64,000 nucleotides of DNA from JBGQOG01 sp052113705 (GCF_052113705.1 NZ_JBGQOG010000007.1:62001-126000), one strand, 5' to 3'. Positions 29,304 through 38,635 are shown, numbered from the stretch's first letter. Program-made: numbers and translations. The notes: a model not told the origin generated them from the sequence alone.

Positions 29304-30203
29304 TCAGCCTGCCGCCAGCGCCAGACTGCCGGGCAGCGACTGCGCGAGGCTGTCGATATGCACGGCCCCCGCCAGAACCGCGCAGGTCAGCGCCAGCCCG
29401 GGCCGCGCGGCAAGGCGCCCGGCCAGCGCCATGGTCAGCGGCGGCGGGCCGGACGCGGCCCCGGCGGCAGGCGCCGGGCTTCCCCGGTGCTTTTCGCATT
29501 CCCCCACCGCCAGATAGACCCTTTTCGGATCCGCCGCGTCGAAAGCTGCCGCCGCCTCCAGCGCCGCGATCCGCGCCGGATCCCACCAGACCGATGGGCT
29601 GATGATGCCATACCGCGCGAATGCCTCCGGCCGCGTCAGCAGTGCCGTGAGCGTGCAAAGCCCACCGAAACTGTGGCCCCAGAGCATCCGCCGCGCCGGA
29701 TCAATCCGGAGATCCGCCTCGGCCCCGGCCCGGATCGGCCCGCAGAGCCGGTCAAGAAACACCGCCGCCCCGCCCGCCAGATGCGCGGGTTGCACCGGAT
29801 CGGGAAAAGGCGGCACGCCCGGCGCGGCGGGCGTGTAATCAAGGTTGCGCGGCCCCCGGGCAAAGGCGGCCTCCATGTCATAGCCGATGCCCGCCACCAC
29901 CAGCCCCGGCACCGCCGCCAAGAGGGCGGGCGTCAGCGCCGCAAAGGCCGCATTGCCGTCGAGCATATAGAGAATCGGCGCCCCCGCCGCAGGGGCCGCC
30001 CGATGCGGCACCGCCAGAAACAAGCGGTAGGCGGGACCGCCCGGCAGGCTCTCGCCGCAGGTCGCGCGCGGCAGGATCCGCGTCACAACGCTGTGACTGG
30101 CGGGCGGATCCGCGACCAGCCGCGCCGCCGCCTGCGCCGCCCCCGCAGCCGCAACGGCGCTTTGGCCCACAGGGATTTCGGGCGGAAGGCGCGGGCGGGA
30201 CAT
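29304..30203 (-). CDS. Siderophore esterase (Fes/IroE/BesA-like alpha/beta hydrolase)
   Basis: The 299-residue protein is an esterase-D/Fes type alpha/beta hydrolase with the nucleophile elbow GHSFGGLCTL and a late His in LAGAVHIDSLAQ. YMLDGNAAFAAL near the N-terminus resembles siderophore esterases that cut the serine trilactone to free iron. The start at 30203 has GAGGA (30211-30215) at good spacing; an ATG at 30230 lacks one. There is no clear signal peptide, so a cytoplasmic Fes-like role is likelier than a periplasmic IroE-like one. It is convergent with the NRPS gene and divergent from the ABC importer. Confidence 0.85.
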   Translation of the reverse strand: MSRPRLPPEIPVGQSAVAAAGAAQAAARLVADPPASHSVVTRILPRATCGESLPGGPAYRLFLAVPHRAAPAAGAPILYMLDGNAAFAALTPALLAAVPGLVVAGIGYDMEAAFARGPRNLDYTPAAPGVPPFPDPVQPAHLAGGAAVFLDRLCGPIRAGAEADLRIDPARRMLWGHSFGGLCTLTALLTRPEAFARYGIISPSVWWDPARIAALEAAAAFDAADPKRVYLAVGECEKHRGSPAPAAGAASGPPPLTMALAGRLAARPGLALTCAVLAGAVHIDSLAQSLPGSLALAAG

Positions 30204-30248
30204 CTGCTTTTCCTCAACGGGGCCGGTCATGCTGCGTTTCTTTTTTAA

Positions 30249-30265
30249 TTGACAATTATTGTCAA
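30249..30265. promoter_or_regulatory. Perfect iron-box palindrome in a divergent promoter
   Basis: TTGACAATTATTGTCAA is a perfect 8-1-8 inverted repeat and a perfect TGA-N9-TCA (IRO) box. It lies between the esterase and the siderophore-binding protein gene and can serve both directions. It also resembles half of a Fur box, so the regulator could be RirA, Fur or another alphaproteobacterial iron regulator. Confidence 0.75.
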
Positions 30266-30365
30266 CTTAATTCCTTTGCGGCAAAAGCACCCCCGGCGCC
30301 ACGCTGCCGACCGCCCGCGCCCGCCACCGCTGACACCACCGCTGACACCGCCGAAAGGATGCCCC

Positions 30366-31538
30366 ATGGCCCGCCTCCCCTCCCGTTCTGCCCGCCTGCT
30401 GCCGCTGCGCGGGGTGCTGACGGCGATGGTGCTCGGACTGGCGCTGCTGGCGGCCCTGCCCCGGATGGCGGCGGCCGACACCGGCGGCACCGAGATTACC
30501 GCGACCGATATCACCGGGCGCGAGGTCCATCTGCCCGCGCCTGCGCGCCGCATCGTGCTGGGCGAGGGGCGGCATCTGACCGTGCTGGGGCTGATCCAGC
30601 CCGATCCGGTCAGCCTGGTGGTCGGCTGGCGGCTGGACAAACCGCTCGAGCCCGCCACCCTCGCCGCCTATCGCGCGAAATTCCCGGCGATTGATGCGAT
30701 TGCCCCGGTGGGGGCGGGCAACCGCAGCCTCTCGGTCGAAAGCATCATCGCGCTGGAACCGGACCTTGTGCTCTTGTCGCTGATGGATGCCGAAGACCCC
30801 AAGATGCAGCCCGCGCTGGCGCAGCTGGCCTCGGCGGGCATTTCGGTGGCCTTTGTGGATTTTTTCAGCCATCCGCTGGAAAACGCCATGCCCAGCCTGC
30901 GGCTGTTGGGGAAACTGACCGGGGCCGCGGACCGGGCCGAGGCCTTTGCGCAGTTCTATGAGGGGCATCTGGAGACGATCCAGAGCCGCCTTGCCGCTGC
31001 CAACCCGCCGAAACCGCGGGTGTTCCTCCATGTGCATGCGGTGGCAGACGGCTGCTGCGCCACCGTGGGCACCGGTGTGTTTCAGGATTTCATCGCCGCG
31101 GCGGGCGGCTATAACATCGGCAAGGACAGCGTGCCCGGCGCGCTGGGCAATGTCAGCCTTGAGCATGTGATCGCCGCCGACCCCGACTTTTACCTCGCGA
31201 CGGGGGGCGAGCATCTGGCGGCACGCGGCGGGCTGGTGCTCGGCCCGGGCATCGCCGAAGCCACCGCCGGGGAGACCTTTGCCAAGCTGATCGCCGCCCC
31301 CGGTTTTTCCAGCCTGCGGGCGGTGGAAACCGGACATGCGGCGGGGTTCTGGCATCTGTTCAACGATTCCCCCGTGCATATCGCGCTGATCGAATACATG
31401 GCCAAGGCTTTTCACCCCGACCTCTTCGCCGATCTCGATCCCGCCGCGACGCTGGCTGAGATTCAGACCCGCTTTGCCCCGGTCTCGGTGCCGGGCAGCT
31501 GGTGGGTGACGGCGGCCAAGGCGGATGCCGCACCGTGA
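30366..31538 (+). CDS. Periplasmic siderophore-binding protein of an ABC importer
   Basis: The 390-residue protein has a Sec signal (LTAMVLGLALLAALPRMAAA) and a FepB/FhuD-type helical-backbone binding fold: GREVHLPAPARRIVLGEGRH, then SIIALEPDLVLLSL and a late HLFNDSPVHIALIEYMA. It delivers ferric siderophore to the membrane permease. The ATG at 30366 has GAAAGGA (30353-30359) upstream; the open frame from 30249 contains no better start. Its stop overlaps the GTG of the permease gene. Confidence 0.92.
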   Translation: MARLPSRSARLLPLRGVLTAMVLGLALLAALPRMAAADTGGTEITATDITGREVHLPAPARRIVLGEGRHLTVLGLIQPDPVSLVVGWRLDKPLEPATLAAYRAKFPAIDAIAPVGAGNRSLSVESIIALEPDLVLLSLMDAEDPKMQPALAQLASAGISVAFVDFFSHPLENAMPSLRLLGKLTGAADRAEAFAQFYEGHLETIQSRLAAANPPKPRVFLHVHAVADGCCATVGTGVFQDFIAAAGGYNIGKDSVPGALGNVSLEHVIAADPDFYLATGGEHLAARGGLVLGPGIAEATAGETFAKLIAAPGFSSLRAVETGHAAGFWHLFNDSPVHIALIEYMAKAFHPDLFADLDPAATLAEIQTRFAPVSVPGSWWVTAAKADAAP

Positions 31539-32587
31539 GCCTGCTTTCCCTCCCCCTCACCGAAACGCTGCACCGCCACGCCCGGCAGAACCGCCGCCGC
31601 TGGCGGTTGGTGCTGCTTCTGGGCCTCGGCGCGCTGCTGGCGCTGATCGCGGATCTGACGAGCGGTCCCTCCGGCCTGCCCCTGCGCGACACTTTTGCCG
31701 CGCTGATGCGGCAAGACGGGGTGGCGCGTGGCACGATGGTGATCGTCTGGCAGGTGCGGCTGCCGGTGGCGGTGATGGCGCTGTTGGTGGGGGCGGCGCT
31801 GTCACTCGCGGGGGCCGAGATGCAGACCGTGCTGGAAAACCCGCTGGCCGAGCCCTTTACCCTCGGCGTCTCGGCGGCGGCGGCTTTGGGGGCGGGGCTG
31901 GCGATTGTGCTCGGCCTCTCACTGCCGTTTTTGCCGGGTGTCTGGAGCGTTTCGGCCAATGCGTTCCTCTTTGCGATGGCGGCGCTGGCGCTGTTGCAAC
32001 TGGTCTCGATGCGGCGGGGCGGCGGGGCCGAGGTGATCATCCTCCTCGGGATCGCGCTGAATTTCACCGCCGGTGCCCTTTTGGCGCTCGTGCAATTCGT
32101 GGCCTCGGCGGATGCGCTGCAACAGCTGGTGTTCTGGACAATGGGCAGCCTCGCCAATGTCCGCTGGCAGGGGGTGGCGGTGATGGCGCTGGTGTTGGCG
32201 GCCTGTTTGCCCTTCTCGCTCCGCGCTGCCTGGGCGCTGACCGCGCTGCGGCTGGGGGCTGAACAGGCGCGGGGGTTTGGCGTCGATGTGGCCGGGCTGC
32301 GCCGCTGGGCGCTGTTGCGCGTGAGCCTTTTGGCGGCGGCGGCGGTGTCGATGGTGGGGGTGGTCGGGTTCATCGGCCTTGCGGGTCCGCATATCGCGCG
32401 GATGGCAGTGGGCGAGGATCACCGATTTCTCCTGCCCGCCAGCGTGCTGACCGGCGCGCTGCTGATGTCGGTCGCCTCGGTGCTGAGCAAGCTGGTGGTG
32501 CCGGGCATCTTGCTGCCCGTCGGCCTTGTCACCTCGCTGATCGGGCTGCCGGTGTTCTTTGCGCTGATCCTGCGGCGGGGTGTCTGA
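31535..32587 (+). CDS. FecCD-family siderophore ABC permease
   Basis: The 350-residue protein has the eight to ten helices and motifs of FecCD/BtuC permeases: WQVRLPVAVMALLVGAALSL, ENPLAEPFTLGVSAAAALGA, VLLGIALNF-like IILLGIALNFTAGALL, and GFIGLAGPHIARM. Only one permease gene is present, so the channel is probably a homodimer, unlike the FepD/FepG pair. The GTG at 31535 overlaps the previous stop (GTGA). Confidence 0.93.
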   Translation: MSLLSLPLTETLHRHARQNRRRWRLVLLLGLGALLALIADLTSGPSGLPLRDTFAALMRQDGVARGTMVIVWQVRLPVAVMALLVGAALSLAGAEMQTVLENPLAEPFTLGVSAAAALGAGLAIVLGLSLPFLPGVWSVSANAFLFAMAALALLQLVSMRRGGGAEVIILLGIALNFTAGALLALVQFVASADALQQLVFWTMGSLANVRWQGVAVMALVLAACLPFSLRAAWALTALRLGAEQARGFGVDVAGLRRWALLRVSLLAAAAVSMVGVVGFIGLAGPHIARMAVGEDHRFLLPASVLTGALLMSVASVLSKLVVPGILLPVGLVTSLIGLPVFFALILRRGV

Positions 32588-32588
32588 G

Positions 32589-33482
32589 ATGACCGTTCTG
32601 CGCGCCGTTCTGCGCCCCGAACTCCACATTGAGAACCTGCGCGTCAGTCTCGGGGCCCGTCAGGTGATTGACGGGCTGAGCCTGCCGCCCCTGCGCGCCG
32701 GGGCGGTGACCGTGCTGGCTGGGCCGAATGCCGCCGGGAAATCAACACTGTTGCGGGCGATGGCGCAGCTGATCCCCTATCAGGGGCGGCTGACGCTTTT
32801 TGGCACAGAGGCCGCCGGGCATGACCATGTGGACACCGACCCTGAGGGCCCAGAGCGGATAGGGCAAGAGCGGATCGGGCAGGATCTGGCCCGACTGCCC
32901 CGGCCCGCGCGCGCCGCCGCCATCGGCTTCATGCCGCAGAACCTGCACAGCACCACCACGCTCTCGGTGCTGGAAAGCCTGCTGGCCGCGCTGCATGCGG
33001 GGGGCGGCGGCATGGCGCGGCATGGCGCGCCCGGTGGCCCCGGCGGGCGGGGTGCCGAGCATGCCCTCGCCACCCTCGCGCGGCTGGGCATCGCCGATCT
33101 GGCGCTGGCACCGCTCGGCGCGCTCTCGGGCGGGCAACGGCAGGCGGTGGGACTGGCGCAGGCAATCATTCGCGACCCGCAGCTGTTGCTGCTGGATGAG
33201 CCGACAAGCGCCCTCGACCTCGCGCGGCAATATCAGCTGATGTCCGAGGCCCGGCGTCTGGCACAGGAGGGGCGCATCGTGGTGGCGGTGCTGCATGATC
33301 TGGCACTGGCGGCGCAATGGGCCGACCGGATCATCCTGATGACCGGCGGCCGGATCGCCGCCGATGGCCCGCCGCGAGAGGTACTGCAGCCCGAGATCCT
33401 CAGCCACGTCTATGGCATCGCGGCGCGGGTCGAGCAATGCAGCGCCGGACGGCTGATGGTGATGGTGGATGGGGTAGCATGA
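32589..33482 (+). CDS. Siderophore ABC importer ATPase
   Basis: The 297-residue ATPase has Walker A GPNAAGKST, signature LSGGQRQAVGLAQAI, Walker B LLLLDEPTSALDL and the H-loop in AVLHDLALA. It is longer than usual because of two insertions: an acidic segment around residues 75-105 that holds the near-repeat ERIGQERIGQ, and a Gly-rich segment MARHGAPGGPGGRGAEHA before the signature. The underlying DNA repeat is at 32853-32882. The start at 32589 lies just after the permease stop. Confidence 0.93.
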   Translation: MTVLRAVLRPELHIENLRVSLGARQVIDGLSLPPLRAGAVTVLAGPNAAGKSTLLRAMAQLIPYQGRLTLFGTEAAGHDHVDTDPEGPERIGQERIGQDLARLPRPARAAAIGFMPQNLHSTTTLSVLESLLAALHAGGGGMARHGAPGGPGGRGAEHALATLARLGIADLALAPLGALSGGQRQAVGLAQAIIRDPQLLLLDEPTSALDLARQYQLMSEARRLAQEGRIVVAVLHDLALAAQWADRIILMTGGRIAADGPPREVLQPEILSHVYGIAARVEQCSAGRLMVMVDGVA

Positions 33483-33610
33483 GGCAGGGGTCAGCCTTGC
33501 CTGAGGCAGCGGACAGAGCGCGGCTGAGGCGGATCGCGGGCTGGATACCGCGCGGGATCCCGCGCCGCGGTCGGCACCGGGCAGAGAAGGACCAGGCCAA
33601 GGCAGAGTGA
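33479..33610 (+). CDS. Possible small Arg-rich ORF after the ABC genes
   Basis: An ATG overlaps the stop of the ATPase gene (ATGA) and opens 43 codons ending at 33610. The product is Arg/Ala-rich without a domain, signal or membrane helix. The overlap is the only positive sign; composition alone would not separate it from chance. Confidence 0.25.
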   Translation: MRQGSALPEAADRARLRRIAGWIPRGIPRRGRHRAEKDQAKAE

Positions 33611-33764
33611 GCAGAGCCGCCGTCTTGGCAAGGGCCGTTTGCCCCGGCGCGCGCCCCTTGCCTCACCAGACCCGCACCGCGCTTCCCCCCGGTGCCCGCC
33701 CTTCGGGGCACCCCCGAAGGTTCCCGCGCGGCTCCCCCCGCGCAATGTTACACAGGAGAAACCC

Positions 33765-34352
33765 ATGACTTCCCCCACCGCCGCCCGCATCGCCCCCGTC
33801 CTGTGGCGCGACACGCCCGAACGCTATGGCCTGATCAGCCGCTTTCTGCATTGGGGGATGGCGGCGCTGATCCTGTGGCAATTCCTCGGGATGACCTTGA
33901 AGCTGACGCTGGGCCGCGTGCCGCTGGCCGGGTTCTTTGTCAGCCTGCACGCGCCGGTGGGGGTGCTGCTGTTCCTCCTCATCCTCGCGCGGATCGGCTG
34001 GGCGCTGGCCATGCGCCACCGTCGTCCGGCGCAGGCGGCGGGGCTGGCGGGCCTTGCCGCGCGGGCGGGCCATGCGGCGCTCTATCTCCTGATGCTGGTC
34101 ATCCCCGCCCTCGCGCTGCTGCGCGCCTATGGGTCCGAGCGGGCGTTTTCGGTGTTTGGCATCACGCTGTTTCCCGCCGGGGGGGCGCCGGTCGAGTGGA
34201 TGGTCACCGCCGGGCAACTGCTGCACGGCACCCTCGCATGGACGCTTTGTGCGCTGGTCGGCGGCCATATCGCGATGGCGCTGCTGCATCAGGCGCTGTG
34301 GCGCGACGGCACGCTGACCCGCATGGCGGGCCGGTTCCGTGCCCGCGTGTGA
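33765..34352 (+). CDS. Cytochrome b561 family protein
   Basis: The 195-residue protein is a four-helix cytochrome b561. Its heme-ligand-type histidines are in ISRFLHWGMAALIL, SLHAPVGVLL, AGQLLHGTLAW and IAMALLHQALW. The family moves electrons across or within the inner membrane. The ATG at 33765 has AGGAG (33754-33758) upstream. Its place between the ABC importer and the receptor genes suggests a part in ferric siderophore reduction, which is inference only. Confidence 0.88.
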   Translation: MTSPTAARIAPVLWRDTPERYGLISRFLHWGMAALILWQFLGMTLKLTLGRVPLAGFFVSLHAPVGVLLFLLILARIGWALAMRHRRPAQAAGLAGLAARAGHAALYLLMLVIPALALLRAYGSERAFSVFGITLFPAGGAPVEWMVTAGQLLHGTLAWTLCALVGGHIAMALLHQALWRDGTLTRMAGRFRARV

Positions 34353-34431
34353 TTCGCCCAGACCCCGCGATTGTCCCCGGTGGCGGCGGCACGCCGCCGC
34401 GAAGCCTGCCCGCCCCCTTGCGCGCCGCCAT

Positions 34432-34467
34432 ACCCGCCCCGCGCCATCGCCGGGCGGGTTTTCTTTT
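34432..34467 (+). terminator. Intrinsic terminator after cytochrome b561
   Basis: ACCCGCCC (34432-34439) pairs with GGGCGGGT (34452-34459), followed by TTTCTTTT. It lies 80 bases past the stop and directly before the candidate iron box of the receptor gene. Confidence 0.7.
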
Positions 34468-34469
34468 AA

Positions 34470-34486
34470 TTGACTGTTTTTATAAG
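34470..34486 (+). promoter_or_regulatory. Candidate iron-responsive operator upstream of the FepA-like gene
   Basis: TTGACTGTTTTTATAAG fits TGA-N9-TAA, one base off the IRO consensus in the second half, and shares TTGACTGTTTT with the entE site. It is 204 bases before the receptor start, in an AT-rich stretch of a 338-base region without a gene. Confidence 0.4.
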
Positions 34487-34690
34487 GAATCTGGAGACCC
34501 CGGTTTCCGGCAGCGGTCAAGCACCCCGGCCGGACTGTAACGCAAAGGTCACAAGCCTCGGGCATCACATGCATATTTTGGAGAATATCCCGGCGTTTCC
34601 TTGCACTCCGCCCCCTATCCGGGCCAATTCCCCGTGACCAATGCCCGCCATCGCCAGCCGGTCTTACCCCCTTTTGACCGGAGTATTCTG

Positions 34691-36946
34691 ATGGCGAAAA
34701 TCGGCCTTTGCCTTGCGTCCAGCACGGCGCTCACCCTCACCCTCGCGCTGTTCCCCGCCACGGTGCGCGCGCAAGACAGCGACAGCATCGTGCTGGAACA
34801 GATCACCGTCACCTCGGCGGAAGAACAGGTGAAACAGGCGCTGGGCGCCTCGACCGTCACCGCCGAGGACATCGCCCGCCAGCAGGTGGTGAATGACGTC
34901 TCCGAAATCATCCGCAAGATGCCCGGCGTCAACCTCACCGGCTCTTCCGCCACCGGCCAGCGCGGCAACCAGCGCCAGATCGACATCCGCGGCATGGGGC
35001 CGGAAAACACCCTGATCCTGATCGATGGCAAACCGGTGCTGTCGCGCAATTCGGTCCGCATGACCCGCTCGGGCGAGCGCGACAGCCGCGGCGACAGCAA
35101 TTGGGTGCCCGCCGAGCTGATCGACCATATCGAGGTTTTGCGCGGACCGGCGGCGGCGCGCTATGGCTCGGGTGCGGCGGGCGGCGTGGTGAACATCATC
35201 ACCAAGGAACCCGAGCATGAGACCTTCTCGTTCAGCGCGCAGATGACCCAGCCGGAAAGCAGCCTTGAGGGGTCGGGTAAGCGCGCCAATTTCCTTTATG
35301 CGCGCCCCCTGGGGCAGAACCTGACCTTTCGCCTGACCGGCAATTACAACAAGACCGATGCCGACAGCCCCGACATCAACGCCAGCGTCGATGACACCAC
35401 CTGCACCTATACCGACACCGATGCCGGCAGCGTCACCGTGGACTGCCCGGCGGCCGGGCGCGAAGGCGTGGTGAACAAGGATCTGACCGCGCAGCTGCGC
35501 TGGAAAATGGACGATGCCAACACCATCGATTTTGACGCAAGCTACAGCCGTCAGGGCAATATCTTCACCGGCGACCGGCAAAATTCCTCAGTCAATGAAA
35601 CGCTGGAGGATCTGGCCGCTGCAGGGGCCGAAACCAATGTGATGAAGCGCCGGAATTTCGCCATCACCCACCGCGGCGATTATGCCTTCGGCACCTCCGA
35701 GAGCTATCTGCAATGGGAGCATACCGACAACACCCGCAACCTCGAAGGTCTGGCGGGCGGCCCCGAAGGCTCGATCACCTCGACCGAAAAGGGCACGATC
35801 CTGCTCGACAACATCAACGCCAAAACCGAATGGGTGCTGCCGATGCAGCTGGTGGGCAAGGACACCAGCCTGACGCTGGGCGCAGAGGTGCGGCACGAGC
35901 GGCTGAACGATCCGATTTCGACCACGCAGACCATCACCTCAACCACCGGGGGCGGCATTGACGGGACCAATACAGATGTTGCCGACCGCAAGACGGTGAT
36001 GACGCAGTTGACCGCCGGGGTCTATGCCGAGGCGAACATCTACTGGTCGGAAAACCTGACGCTGACGCCCGCGCTGCGGCTGGATCAGAACGAATATTTC
36101 GGCCTGAACGCCAGCCCCAGCCTGAATGCGGCATTGAAACTCTCGGACAGCTGGACCGCGAAATTCGGCATCGCCCGCGCGTTCAAGGCCCCGAACCTCT
36201 ATCAGCTGAACAATGATTACGTCTATTACACCCGGGGCAACGGCTGCCCGACCGGCTATCCCAGCCTCGGTTCGGGCTGCTATGTCGTGGGCAATGAGGA
36301 TCTGGAGGCCGAGACCAGCATCAACACCGAGCTGGGTCTGGCCTATGAAGGTGCCGGCGGCACCAATGCGACCATCACCGCCTTCCACAACGATTACCGC
36401 AACAAGATCCAGGCGGGGAATGTGCCGGTGGGCACTTTTGAGACCGGCTCGGGCACGGCGCAATATTTCCAATGGGTGAACATCCCGAAAGCCGTGGTCT
36501 CGGGGGTTGAGGGCAGCTTCAGCACGCCGCTGGGCCCCAATCTCGATCTGGCGACCAATGTCACCTATATGATCGATTCCAAGAATTCGGAAACCGGCGA
36601 GCCTTTGAGCCTGGTGCCGGATTACACGATCAACCTGTCGATGAACTGGCAGGCGACGGAAAAGCTGATGCTGACCCCCTCGCTGACGCATTACGGGCGG
36701 ATTCAGGCGGCCAGCACCAACACCGTCACCGGCGCGCCGCTGACCGATCCGCAGGACCGCGACCCCTATACTTTGGTCAATCTCGGCGCGCGCTACGCGC
36801 TGAGCGACAGCACCAGCCTCTCGGCCGGGATCAGCAATATCTTTGACGTGCAGGTGCTGCGCGAAGGGTCCAGCACCTCGGCGGGGGCGAATTCCTACAA
36901 CGAAAGCGGGCGCGCCTTCTACATCGGGCTGAACGCGACTTTCTGA
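34691..36946 (+). CDS. fepA: FepA-like TonB-dependent catecholate siderophore receptor
   Basis: The 751-residue outer-membrane protein has a signal peptide ending near VRAQD, a TonB-box-like IVLEQITVTS, a plug domain with RQIDIRGMGPENTLILIDGK and LRGPAAARYGSGAAGGVVNI (both very close to FepA), and a 22-strand barrel ending in Phe (IGLNATF). It imports ferric enterobactin-type siderophores with TonB energy. The ATG at 34691 has GGAG 8 bases upstream and gives a clean signal peptide; the frame opens further upstream at 34601. It follows an iron box. Confidence 0.94.
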   Translation: MAKIGLCLASSTALTLTLALFPATVRAQDSDSIVLEQITVTSAEEQVKQALGASTVTAEDIARQQVVNDVSEIIRKMPGVNLTGSSATGQRGNQRQIDIRGMGPENTLILIDGKPVLSRNSVRMTRSGERDSRGDSNWVPAELIDHIEVLRGPAAARYGSGAAGGVVNIITKEPEHETFSFSAQMTQPESSLEGSGKRANFLYARPLGQNLTFRLTGNYNKTDADSPDINASVDDTTCTYTDTDAGSVTVDCPAAGREGVVNKDLTAQLRWKMDDANTIDFDASYSRQGNIFTGDRQNSSVNETLEDLAAAGAETNVMKRRNFAITHRGDYAFGTSESYLQWEHTDNTRNLEGLAGGPEGSITSTEKGTILLDNINAKTEWVLPMQLVGKDTSLTLGAEVRHERLNDPISTTQTITSTTGGGIDGTNTDVADRKTVMTQLTAGVYAEANIYWSENLTLTPALRLDQNEYFGLNASPSLNAALKLSDSWTAKFGIARAFKAPNLYQLNNDYVYYTRGNGCPTGYPSLGSGCYVVGNEDLEAETSINTELGLAYEGAGGTNATITAFHNDYRNKIQAGNVPVGTFETGSGTAQYFQWVNIPKAVVSGVEGSFSTPLGPNLDLATNVTYMIDSKNSETGEPLSLVPDYTINLSMNWQATEKLMLTPSLTHYGRIQAASTNTVTGAPLTDPQDRDPYTLVNLGARYALSDSTSLSAGISNIFDVQVLREGSSTSAGANSYNESGRAFYIGLNATF

Positions 36947-36999
36947 GAAGATCGCCGCACAGATGCCGGGGCCCCGATAGCGAGGGGTCTGACAGAATT

Positions 37000-37026
37000 G
37001 GGCCGTGGGGCAGCACCCCACGGCCC
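37000..37026 (+). terminator. Strong hairpin after the FepA-like gene
   Basis: GGGCCGTGGGG, loop CAGCA, CCCCACGGCCC forms an 11-bp perfect stem 53 bases past the receptor stop. No U-tract follows, but the stem is strong and well placed. Confidence 0.6.
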
Positions 37027-37115
37027 TGATGCGTTGCGCCCCCGCCCGCGCTGACCGCCGCGCTGAACACCACCCCTTTGTGGCATCATGGCAATCAGTA
37101 TTTGCAGGGAGCAAT

Positions 37116-37145
37116 GAAAAACGGCCGCAGGTTTCCCTGCGGCCG
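37116..37145 (-). terminator. Intrinsic terminator of the beta-propeller gene
   Basis: On the minus strand CGGCCGCAGG, loop GAAA, CCTGCGGCCG is followed by TTTTTC. It lies 41 bases past the stop of the gene at 37187. Confidence 0.85.
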
Positions 37146-37186
37146 CTTCACCATCATCTCCGCCCTGCACGGGCATCCCTGCCCGT

Positions 37187-38635
37187 TCAGGACTTGGGCA
37201 CGATCCGCCAGATCCGGTCCCCCTCCGGATCCTCGGCCCCACGCGATTTGTTCACCGCGAAAATCCGGCCATCCGGGGTGGCGATGACAAAGTTGGGATA
37301 GGAGCCCGCGTCGAAATTGCCGACAACCTCGCCCTTAGCATCCACCACCGTCAGACTGTCCGAGGCGCGGTTGGCGACAAAGGCAAGATCGCTTTTCGCG
37401 TCATAGGCGACGTTGAGGCTGCCCGCGCCCACCGGCACATCCTCCAGCACCTTGCCGCTGGCCGCGTCGAGCACGATCAGATCATCACTGCCCTGCGAGG
37501 CGACAAAGAGCCGCCCGCTGGCCGCGTCATAGGCCACGCCCGAGGCGCGCGAGGCGCCCGGCACCGGGATAATGCTGATCTCGCCCGAGGCCAGATCGAT
37601 CCGCGCCGCTTCCGGCGTGTCCATGCTGACCGTGTAAAGCGCGCCGTTCCTGGCATCAAAGGCAAGGCTCATCACGGTGAACTCCTGCCCGCGCTGCGCC
37701 GAGGTGACGGTGTAGCCCGGCAATTGCTCCAGCGTATCCGTGTCAAAGACCTCGATCCCGCCCGAGCGTGCGGCGCTGACATAGGCGCGGCCTTTGGCGG
37801 TGTCGATCACCACATCGCGCGGATGGCTGACGCTGTCGACCGGGAATTGTTTGACCAGCGAGAGGTCGTCCTGACGGTAGACGGCCACGCTGCTTTGACG
37901 GGTGTTGGTGACCCAGACCGTGCCATGCGCATCATCCACGGCCACGCCGTAAACCGCAAAGACGCCACCCTCGCGGCCATCCGGCCCGGCGGGCGCGGCG
38001 GCGGGGCTGACACGGGCCTGCACCTCCAGCGTTTTCGGGTCGAGCTTGATCAGTTGCGACTCCTTGACCGGCGGACGGCCCACCGCTGCGGTTGCAAAAA
38101 GCACGTCATTCTTGACGCTGTAGGCCAGCTGATAGAGGCCCGGCACGCCCGCCGCGCTGGTGATGTCAAACTTGTCCGCGCCCAGAAGCGGCAGCTCGGG
38201 CGAGACCTTCAGCGTGACGACTTCGGCGCTGTCCGGCCCCTCGGTGGTGACCACGATCGGGTGCTGGCCCAGCGCAGCATCTTGGGGCACACTGTAATCA
38301 AATGAGAATTTCCCTTCGGAATCCGCGATCATGTCGGCCGGGCTGATCACCTCGGTCCCGCGCATCAGGGTGACCGGCTGACCTGCCACGAACCCCTGCC
38401 CCATGATGCGTGCCGATGTGCCGGCATAGATCGGCTGACCCTCCACCCCGTCAATGCGCACCATGCCACTGAACGGTGCAGGCTGCGAAAACGCCGATTG
38501 CGCCTCGGCCATCGCGGTGGAGCAACCCAGACCGGCCGCCAATGAAAGCGCCAGCGTCGCAGAGCGCAGGCCAGAACGCAGGCCAGAGCGCATTGCCATG
38601 TGAAGGCCCGCGGGACGGGTGAAATGAGGGATCAT
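37187..38635 (-). CDS. Periplasmic YncE-like beta-propeller protein
   Basis: The 482-residue protein has a signal peptide (ATLALSLAAGLGCSTAMAEA), an Ig-like N-terminal region and then seven-bladed YncE-type beta-propeller repeats (for example AVYGVAVDDAHGTVWVTNT, HPRDVVIDTAKGRAYVSA, NVAYDAKSDLAFVANR). YncE proteins are periplasmic, iron-regulated in E. coli, and of unclear function. The start at 38635 has AAGGA 7 bases upstream. A candidate iron box lies about 85 bases upstream, so it is probably part of the siderophore regulon. Confidence 0.85.
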   Translation of the reverse strand: MIPHFTRPAGLHMAMRSGLRSGLRSATLALSLAAGLGCSTAMAEAQSAFSQPAPFSGMVRIDGVEGQPIYAGTSARIMGQGFVAGQPVTLMRGTEVISPADMIADSEGKFSFDYSVPQDAALGQHPIVVTTEGPDSAEVVTLKVSPELPLLGADKFDITSAAGVPGLYQLAYSVKNDVLFATAAVGRPPVKESQLIKLDPKTLEVQARVSPAAAPAGPDGREGGVFAVYGVAVDDAHGTVWVTNTRQSSVAVYRQDDLSLVKQFPVDSVSHPRDVVIDTAKGRAYVSAARSGGIEVFDTDTLEQLPGYTVTSAQRGQEFTVMSLAFDARNGALYTVSMDTPEAARIDLASGEISIIPVPGASRASGVAYDAASGRLFVASQGSDDLIVLDAASGKVLEDVPVGAGSLNVAYDAKSDLAFVANRASDSLTVVDAKGEVVGNFDAGSYPNFVIATPDGRIFAVNKSRGAEDPEGDRIWRIVPKS

